Positions 30,073-34,629 of a stretch of 34,629 bases of DNA are shown here, piece after piece. Each line of letters opens with the position of its first letter. Positions within the stretch are counted from its first letter, which is position 1. Position numbers and translations under genes: made by a program. The notes under the pieces were generated by a model. The model did not search any database, was not told the origin of the DNA, and worked only from the letters and a program-made list of their open reading frames with translations. The DNA is from SIG307 sp964545045. GTDB lineage: Bacteria; Bacillota; Clostridia; Lachnospirales; Lachnospiraceae. The stretch spans positions 1-34,629 of the forward strand of contig CAZJEN010000030.1 of assembly GCA_964545045.1 (NCBI GenBank), in the 5' to 3' direction.

Positions 30073-30672
30073 ATGGCAAAGTATGATTTTGACTTGAGCG
30101 ATAACAGGAGTAAGCGAAAAAGAAAAAAGAAGATTAGAAGCGCACTGTTTCTTCTTTTGGAAACAGTAGCGGTCATTGTACTTGCCTTCTTCTTTGTTAG
30201 ACTGGCAATCGAGCGTACGGTAGTGCCGGGAACTTCCATGGAACCGACGTTGGCGGAAGATACGTCGATTATTGTGAATCGATTGTCTTATCTGGCGAAG
30301 GGGCCGAAGCGTTTTGATGTAATTGTGTTTGAACAGGAGGGCGAGGAGCACAGCTATTATCATGTAAAGCGTGTGATAGGTTTGCCGGGAGAACGGGTTC
30401 AGATTGCAAACGGACTTGTTTATATTAACGGAGAACCGTTAAAGGAATCGGTGCACGGGCTGACACAAATTCATTTGTCCGGTCTTGCAACGGAGGAGCT
30501 TCTTTTGGATGAAGATGAATACTTTGTATTGGGAGACAACCGGAATAAGAGTGAGGATAGCCGGTTTGCGAATATCGGTAATGTAACGAAGGAACAGATT
30601 GTTGGAAAGGCGTGGTTGACGCTGGATCCTTTTAATATTATTTCCCAGATGAATCTGGAGAAGAATAAATAG
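30073..30672 (+). CDS. lepB: Signal peptidase I
   Basis: 199 residues. Membrane-anchored serine protease that removes signal peptides from exported proteins. A very basic cytoplasmic N-terminus (SKRKRKKK) and one membrane helix (about 23-44) precede the catalytic domain. The catalytic Ser55 is in PGTSMEPTL and the general base Lys99 in YHVKRVIGLPGE. GDNRNKSEDSR is the conserved box E. The short single-helix form is typical of Gram-positive SipS-like enzymes. ATG after GGAAAGGGGG. Confidence 0.95.
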   Translation: MAKYDFDLSDNRSKRKRKKKIRSALFLLLETVAVIVLAFFFVRLAIERTVVPGTSMEPTLAEDTSIIVNRLSYLAKGPKRFDVIVFEQEGEEHSYYHVKRVIGLPGERVQIANGLVYINGEPLKESVHGLTQIHLSGLATEELLLDEDEYFVLGDNRNKSEDSRFANIGNVTKEQIVGKAWLTLDPFNIISQMNLEKNK

Positions 30673-30712
30673 CAGTTGGTTTGACGGCGGGAACGCCGGG
30701 CGGAGGTGTAAA

Positions 30713-31594
30713 ATGCAGTATCAGTGGTATCCGGGACATATGAGTAAGGCGAAGCGCCAGATTCAGGATGAATTAAAGCTGGTGGATGTTATTATAGAAT
30801 TGGTTGATGCCCGTATTCCGTATAGTTCTAAGAATCCGGACATCGAAAAGTTTGCGGGGAATAAGCCGAGAGTCCTTTTGTTAAATAAGGCAGATTTGGC
30901 GGATGAAGTCCGTACCAAGGAATATAAGGCTTATTACGAGAATAAGGGTTATTTTGTGCTGACGGTAAATTCCAAAGCCGGTGCCGGTGTAAAGAATGTA
31001 CTGAATGTAGTAAAGGAAGCCTGCAAGGAAAAGCGGGAGCGTGACTTGAAGCGCGGTATTATCGGCAGACCGCTTCGTGCTATGATTGTAGGGATTCCGA
31101 ACGTAGGAAAGTCCACCTTTATCAATTCCTTCGCGGGAAAGAGCGTTACTTTGGTAGGTAATAAGCCGGGTGTAACCAAAGGAAAACAGTGGATTCGTTT
31201 AAATAAGGAGCTGGAGCTTCTTGATACGCCGGGTATTTTATGGCCGAAGTTTGAGGACCAGCAGGTAGGTCTGCGTATTGCGTGGATTGGGTCCATCAAT
31301 GAGGATATTTTGGATATCAGAGAGCTTGCCATGACTTTGCTGACATATTTGTACGAAGAATATCCGGGCGTAGTTAATGCAAAGTACGGCATCGAGGAAT
31401 GTGCCGACGGTTTTGAGGCTTTGGAGCGTGTGGCGAGAAAACGCGGTTGTTTGAAAAAGGGCGGCGAAGCGGATATCGAGCGTGCTTCCGGTATTGTGAT
31501 GGATGATTACCGTGCCGGCAAGATCGGGCGGATTACGTTGGAACGTGTGGAGAAAGAGCCGAAAATAGTAGATACGACTGTTGTAGAAGAGTAA
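30713..31594 (+). CDS. rbgA: Ribosome biogenesis GTPase YlqF (RbgA)
   Basis: 293 residues. Circularly permuted GTPase needed for late 50S assembly. The permuted motif order is seen: NKAD (58-61, G4), NSKAG (G5), then GIPNVGKST (127-135, G1), GVTKG (G2) and DTPG (171-174, G3). The N-terminal WYPGHMSKAKRQI and a C-terminal helical RNA-binding domain complete the family pattern. ATG after GGAGGTG. A small CGGCG-GGAA-CGCCG hairpin lies just before the ribosome site (30685-30698). The order lepB-rbgA-rnhB is conserved. Confidence 0.95.
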   Translation: MQYQWYPGHMSKAKRQIQDELKLVDVIIELVDARIPYSSKNPDIEKFAGNKPRVLLLNKADLADEVRTKEYKAYYENKGYFVLTVNSKAGAGVKNVLNVVKEACKEKRERDLKRGIIGRPLRAMIVGIPNVGKSTFINSFAGKSVTLVGNKPGVTKGKQWIRLNKELELLDTPGILWPKFEDQQVGLRIAWIGSINEDILDIRELAMTLLTYLYEEYPGVVNAKYGIEECADGFEALERVARKRGCLKKGGEADIERASGIVMDDYRAGKIGRITLERVEKEPKIVDTTVVEE

Positions 31595-31637
31595 GAAGGC
31601 TTTGGAAACCGGGTTTACGAAAGATGGGGATAGGTTT

Positions 31638-32441
31638 ATGGCAGAGAAAATGGATGTAATCAAAGAAGCACTGACAAACGCTTCTTTTGAAGAATTAGAA
31701 AATGTAATTGCCTTGTATGCCGATGATACCAGAAGTGGCGTGGTGAAGCTCATTGAACAGGCGAGAAAGCGCAAGGAGAAGTTTCTGGCAGAGTGTGCCA
31801 GAGTGGACGGAATGCTGGCTTACGAGCGTGAATACGGGGACTACAACGTGGTTTGTGGTATCGACGAAGTTGGAAGAGGTCCTCTTGCAGGCCCGGTGGT
31901 GGCAGCCTGTGTGGTATTGCCGAAGGATTGCCGGATTTTATATTTGAACGATTCCAAGCAGTTGTCCGAGAAAAAGAGAGAAGAACTGTTTCCGGAGATT
32001 CTGGATAAGGCGGTGGCCTATGGCATCGGTTGTGTATCCCATACGGTCATTGATGAAGTCAATATCCTGCAGGCAACGTATCGTGCCATGCGGGAGGCAA
32101 TGCAGAAGATGGCGGAGACCTGCGGTGCGCCGGATGTGCTGCTTAACGATGCGGTAACCATTCCGGGGGTAAACGAGTTGTTTGGCGGAAAGAACGTCAA
32201 GCAGGTACCGATTATTAAGGGAGATGCGAAAAGCCTGTCCATTGCGGCAGCCAGCGTCATTGCAAAGGTGACCAGAGACCAGATGATGGTGGAGTTTGAT
32301 AAGGTATATCCGGGCTACGGTTTTGCCGGAAATAAGGGCTACGGTTCTGCGGAGCATATGGAGAAGCTGCGGAAGGACGGGCCGTGTCCGATCCATAGAC
32401 GGAGCTTTATTAAGGGGATATTGGGAGAGTCCTGCCGATAA
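31638..32441 (+). CDS. rnhB: Ribonuclease HII
   Basis: About 267 residues. Cleaves RNA in RNA-DNA hybrids and excises single ribonucleotides. The catalytic domain shows GIDEVGRGPLAGPVVAA (first acidic pair), LNDSKQLSEKKRE, the DAVTIPG segment and SIAAASVIAKVTRD, with the C-terminal YGFAGNKGYGSAEHM. An N-terminal helical extension of about 70 residues matches Firmicutes RnhB. ATG 31638 is preferred; the in-frame TTG at 31602 would add 12 residues. The last 19 bp (32423-32441), covering the stop, recur at 32511-32529. No yraN-like gene follows, unlike many related genomes. Confidence 0.93.
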   Translation: MAEKMDVIKEALTNASFEELENVIALYADDTRSGVVKLIEQARKRKEKFLAECARVDGMLAYEREYGDYNVVCGIDEVGRGPLAGPVVAACVVLPKDCRILYLNDSKQLSEKKREELFPEILDKAVAYGIGCVSHTVIDEVNILQATYRAMREAMQKMAETCGAPDVLLNDAVTIPGVNELFGGKNVKQVPIIKGDAKSLSIAAASVIAKVTRDQMMVEFDKVYPGYGFAGNKGYGSAEHMEKLRKDGPCPIHRRSFIKGILGESCR

Positions 32442-32529
32442 CAGAAAAAGTCTAATGTTTTTCGAGAAAATTATTGACAGATAAAAGTTGTGCATGATAT
32501 AATAACATTAGGGAGAGTCCTGCCAATAA
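32423..32529. repeat. 19-bp direct repeat of the rnhB 3' end, possible attachment or insertion boundary
   Basis: GGGAGAGTCCTGCCGATAA at 32423-32441 (end of rnhB including its stop) and GGGAGAGTCCTGCCAATAA at 32511-32529 match at 18 of 19 bases. The 69 bp between them hold only AT-rich sequence and a promoter. The second copy starts at the predicted transcription start of the toxin-antitoxin RNA. Confidence 0.75.
32474..32503 (+). promoter_or_regulatory. Promoter of the type III toxin-antitoxin locus
   Basis: TTGACA (32474-32479) and TATAAT (32498-32503), 18-bp spacer. Start expected near 32510, giving an RNA of about 90-100 nt ending at the hairpin at 32573-32602. Confidence 0.8.
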
Positions 32530-32577
32530 GTGGACATTCAAAAAGCGTTAGGGTCGCTACGGTGACACTACATTCAA
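32510..32577 (+). ncRNA. Candidate ToxI-like antitoxin RNA
   Basis: In type III systems a small RNA made of tandem pseudoknots binds and inhibits the toxin. ACATTCAA occurs at 32534-32541 and 32570-32577, exactly 36 bases apart, the unit length of classical ToxI. The unit can form an H-type pseudoknot: AGCG (32544-32547) with CGCT (32555-32558), and the loop bases TAGGGT (32549-32554) with ACACTA (32565-32570), with one mismatch. It starts with an A-run, as ToxN cleavage sites do. Only about one full unit plus a divergent upstream part is present, fewer than the 2.8 to 5.5 units of described systems. Confidence 0.55.
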
Positions 32578-32608
32578 GGACTATGGAGACATAGTCCTTG
32601 AAATATTT
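32573..32608 (+). terminator. Terminator hairpin between antitoxin RNA and toxin gene
   Basis: TTCAAGGACTATG and CATAGTCCTTGAA form a perfect 13-bp stem with a GAGA tetraloop, followed by ATATTTT. A leaky terminator here is the hallmark of type III loci, setting the RNA in excess over the toxin mRNA. Confidence 0.75.
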
Positions 32609-32621
32609 TAGGGAGGGATAA

Positions 32622-33155
32622 ATGACACAATTACCGTTGGATGTATATCGAATTGATATGAAATACATAAGAAATTTACATAATATTGATGACAGAGTTT
32701 TGTCGGTATCTCCGCAAACGGGGAAGGACGAACGTCCTTTTCTCGGAGTTTTGGTCATTTGTAATGAATGTAAATATTGTGTTCCGCTATCAAAACCAAA
32801 GATAAAGCATGAAAAAATGCGGGATAAGATTGATTTCAAGAAAATCATATATCGTGGGGAATTTCTAGGCGTTTTAAATTTTAATCTTATGGTTCCTGTT
32901 GAGGATATATTGATTCAAAAAATTGATACACAAATTCGCAAGCACGATAATGATGATGTACGAAAAAAGAAGGAACTTCTACGAAAAGAATTGGAATGGT
33001 GCAATGAACATTCAAGGGATTTAATAAATACGGCAAATGTTTTGTATGCGAAATATATATCGGGAGAGCGTTTTTCGGCAAGAGAGCAATGCTTGGACTT
33101 TAAACGTATGGAAAAAGAGTGTAAAAAGTTTGTAGAAAAAGTTCGGAAAATTTGA
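32622..33155 (+). CDS. Type III toxin, ToxN/AbiQ family endoribonuclease
   Basis: 177 residues. ToxN/AbiQ toxins are sequence-preferring endoribonucleases that cut cellular and phage mRNA and process their own antitoxin RNA; many abort phage infection. The family pattern is clear: RPFLGVLVICNECKYCVPLS, then KPKIKHEKM, DFKKIIYRGEFLGVLNFNLMVPV and a helical C-terminal half ending FKRMEKECKKFVEK. Lys60 in the SKPKIKH segment probably corresponds to the catalytic lysine of ToxN (K55 in the Pectobacterium protein). The ATG follows TAGGGAGGG. Upstream are a promoter, a short repeat RNA and a terminator hairpin, the typical layout. The gene is AT-richer than the ribosomal block, consistent with acquisition. 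Confidence 0.85.
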   Translation: MTQLPLDVYRIDMKYIRNLHNIDDRVLSVSPQTGKDERPFLGVLVICNECKYCVPLSKPKIKHEKMRDKIDFKKIIYRGEFLGVLNFNLMVPVEDILIQKIDTQIRKHDNDDVRKKKELLRKELEWCNEHSRDLINTANVLYAKYISGERFSAREQCLDFKRMEKECKKFVEKVRKI

Positions 33156-33176
33156 ATTCTATGGAGGAATTAAGAA

Positions 33177-33605
33177 TTGAATCAGTGGTATTTTGATATA
33201 GGAATATTATTAGTAATACTTCTGTTAATCATCGGAATTATCATTTGCGGAATTTCCCTTATTACAAAACTGATAAGAAAGAAAAACATAAAAGCTATTA
33301 TTATTGCAGTGTGCATACATTCTGTTTTACTAATAGTATCAATTTTATATGCATCTTCCCATGGTACATATTACAAGTACAATGATTGGGTTATTTTGCA
33401 AAGCAATATTCATATGATTGAAGAAAAATATGGTGAATTTGATTTGGGAGAAATCAAGGAAGTTGAAAAAGGCACAGTAGCATATTACATATACACAGAT
33501 AATGGACCGATAATGCCTGACCACTTAAAACATTATTATTATATGGAATATGATGAGTGGGGGATGATATATAATGTGTCGAATGCCTGTCGGCCGGGAG
33601 GATGA
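33177..33605 (+). CDS. Small two-helix membrane protein of unknown function
   Basis: 142 residues, starting at TTG 33177 with GGAGG about 9 bp upstream; no ATG fits better. Two hydrophobic helices (about 8-30 and 40-60) are joined by a basic loop (TKLIRKKNIK), putting the loop in the cytoplasm and the C-terminal domain of about 80 residues outside. That domain has YGEFDLGEI, a YYIYTDNGPIMPDHLKHYYYMEYDEWG segment and ends in CRPGG. I recognise no function. It begins 21 bp after the toxin gene and may share its transcript, but an accessory or immunity role is only a guess. Confidence 0.65.
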   Translation: MNQWYFDIGILLVILLLIIGIIICGISLITKLIRKKNIKAIIIAVCIHSVLLIVSILYASSHGTYYKYNDWVILQSNIHMIEEKYGEFDLGEIKEVEKGTVAYYIYTDNGPIMPDHLKHYYYMEYDEWGMIYNVSNACRPGG

Positions 33606-33703
33606 CAAATTTTGGAATTGTTCTGAGATTGGAACAGAGAGAAAGCTTTGAATTTGTGGAGGTAGCAGATGAAGACAAAAAAAGTTATAGTTGTGCCTTA
33701 TGA
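33602..33703 (+). pseudogene. Possible remnant of a GNAT acetyltransferase N-terminus
   Basis: A 33-codon frame starts at the ATG overlapping the previous stop (ATGA) and reads TNFGIVLRLEQRESFEFVEV before running into the GrpB gene in another frame. The phrase IVLRLEQRESFEFVE resembles the first strand and helix of GNAT N-acetyltransferases (for example the common IRLE-x-x-D-y-x-x-VE start), after which the usual TREAFW is missing. It may be a decayed gene, or a small leader frame translated just before grpB. The match is short. Confidence 0.3.
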
Positions 33704-34184
33704 TGAAGCGTGGAAGTCTGCTTTTGAAGAAATAAAGAAGGAACTTGAACAAGTAATCGGCGATTTGATTATCGGAATTGAACATGTTGGAAGTACATCT
33801 GTGGAAGGGTTGTCTGCTAAACCATGCATTGATATTGATGTTATAATCAAGGATTACTCGATTTTTGATACTGTTGTTAGCCGACTGGAAACTATCGGCT
33901 ATACTCACGAAGGTAACCTTGGAATAAAAGACAGAGAAGCATTCAAATATTCAGATAAACCACATTTGCAAAAGCATCATTTGTATGTATGTCCACAACA
34001 GTCCAAAGAATTATTTCGTCATATTACATTTAGAGATTTTCTCAGAAGCAATCCCGAAGCAGTAAAGAAGTACGGCTCGACGAAAGAAACGGCGGCACAG
34101 TTATTTCTAGATAATATCGAAAAATATATCGAATACAAATCCCCATGTATTGAAGAATTGTATGAGATATGTGGTTTAAAATAG
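33669..34184 (+). CDS. GrpB family protein (nucleotidyltransferase fold)
   Basis: 171 residues. GrpB/UPF0157 proteins have a minimal nucleotidyltransferase-like fold. Typical here are VPYDEAWKSAFEEIKKEL, the signature IEHVGSTSVEGLSAKPCIDIDV (GSTS followed by the D-x-D metal-binding pair) and HHLYVCPQQSKELFRHITFRDFLRSNPE. The ATG has GGAGGTAG upstream. The biological role of the family is poorly known; some members resemble CoaE-linked domains. It is a common cargo gene in accessory regions of Clostridia. Confidence 0.88.
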   Translation: MKTKKVIVVPYDEAWKSAFEEIKKELEQVIGDLIIGIEHVGSTSVEGLSAKPCIDIDVIIKDYSIFDTVVSRLETIGYTHEGNLGIKDREAFKYSDKPHLQKHHLYVCPQQSKELFRHITFRDFLRSNPEAVKKYGSTKETAAQLFLDNIEKYIEYKSPCIEELYEICGLK

Positions 34185-34225
34185 TTTGAAGTTGATGAAG
34201 ACTTATCTGAAGAAGGAGTTTTGGC

Positions 34226-34542
34226 ATGTATAGCTATTTTTACATAACAACAGATTATCGCTCTAATATATGGGAGACAATTGAGATTCAGGATTATTTA
34301 CGGTCATTTACCATACTTAACGAAAAGGACAATGGAATTTTTGTTAGCAAGAAGCCTTTTCTTGATATTTCGCTTATGAAGGTGAAGGATTTAAACAGTT
34401 GGAGTAGTCTGGATTTTGATAAAGAAGAAACAAACTATGTATCAATTGTTACTAGTGACTTTAGCGAGGAAAATATAGAGGTAAAAAATTGCTAAAGGGA
34501 TTGGAACAGTTATTAGGATTTAAAATATGTTCTGATAATTGA
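34226..34542 (+). pseudogene. Small unknown protein, apparently frameshifted in an A6 run
   Basis: The intact frame runs 34226-34495 (89 residues; ATG after GAAGGAG) and gives a soluble acidic protein I do not recognise, with VSKKPFLDISLMKVKDLNSW and YVSIVTSDFSEENIEV. It stops just after an A6 run (34483-34488). Adding one A there would continue into LLKGLEQLLGFKICSDN and stop at 34540-34542, giving about 105 residues. That tail reads like a genuine C-terminal helix, so the real gene is probably the longer form with a one-base loss, a sequencing error, or slippage. Confidence 0.5.
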
Positions 34543-34629
34543 GAAAGGGAAGTATAGTAGTACAGAGAGAAAACTTCTTTAGGCTACAATCAATAGCGGT
34601 GTAAACGAAAAAGCAGTCTTGAATGCTAG
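34543..34629. other. Unassigned end of the window
   Basis: 87 bp of AT-rich sequence with no convincing gene start, promoter, hairpin or repeat. Confidence 0.6.

Noticed and set aside
34488..34542. Independent 17-codon peptide starting at TTG
   Set aside because: Too short and without a ribosome site; better explained as the frameshifted end of the preceding gene.
1..34629. rRNA, tRNA, insertion sequences, integrase genes or a replication origin
   Set aside because: None could be recognised on either strand; the proposed insertion boundary after rnhB has no recombinase in view.

Overview
The window looks like a draft-genome contig from a Gram-positive, anaerobic Clostridia member, most likely Lachnospiraceae (an inference from gene order, AGGAGG-type ribosome sites, clean TTGACA-17-TATAAT promoters, the gene set and protein style). 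Every supported gene is on the + strand. A run of 100 N at 14297-14396 marks an assembly gap inside infB.

Region 1 (1-5838): the end of an operon encoding four consecutive antiporter-like membrane subunits of the complex I/Mrp superfamily. The first is cut by the window edge. The last lacks the usual first two helices and has a long membrane tail. No redox subunit is in view. Region 2 (5855-11333): a separately promoted CheX phosphatase with terminator, an unrecognised one-helix membrane protein, an aconitase-superfamily hydratase, and a GH43 glycosidase lipoprotein.

Region 3 (11389-19916): the classical nusA-infB block, rimP-nusA-rnpM(ylxR)-ylxQ-infB-rbfA-nrnA-truB-ribF, with its own promoter and leader hairpin. 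Then a Na/phosphate cotransporter with a PhoU-like tail, preceded by Pho-box-like repeats. Region 4 (21713-32441): the SRP/ribosome-maturation block ylxM-ffh-rpsP-khpA-rimM-trmD-rplS-lepB-rbgA-rnhB. It is interrupted by an EcsC-family gene (between rimM and trmD) and by a dus-araC-GH5 cassette (between trmD and rplS). rplS has its own promoter and a likely L19-type leader RNA. A 133-bp GC-rich palindromic element separates rplS from lepB. Regions 3 and 4 together make, modify and assemble the translation apparatus and the protein-export machinery.

Region 5 (32442-34629): an AT-richer accessory tail starting exactly at the 3' end of rnhB. It opens with a 19-bp near-perfect repeat of the rnhB end, embedded in the leader of a type III (ToxIN/AbiQ-like) toxin-antitoxin locus: promoter, short antitoxin RNA with a 36-nt periodic unit and possible pseudoknot, terminator hairpin, ToxN-family toxin. 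Small orphan genes follow: a membrane protein, a possible acetyltransferase remnant, a GrpB-family protein, and a small protein apparently broken by a frameshift in an A6 run. The toxin-antitoxin locus with the duplicated rnhB end is the most interesting part, followed by the four-antiporter operon, the dyad at the ylxM promoter, and the 133-bp element.
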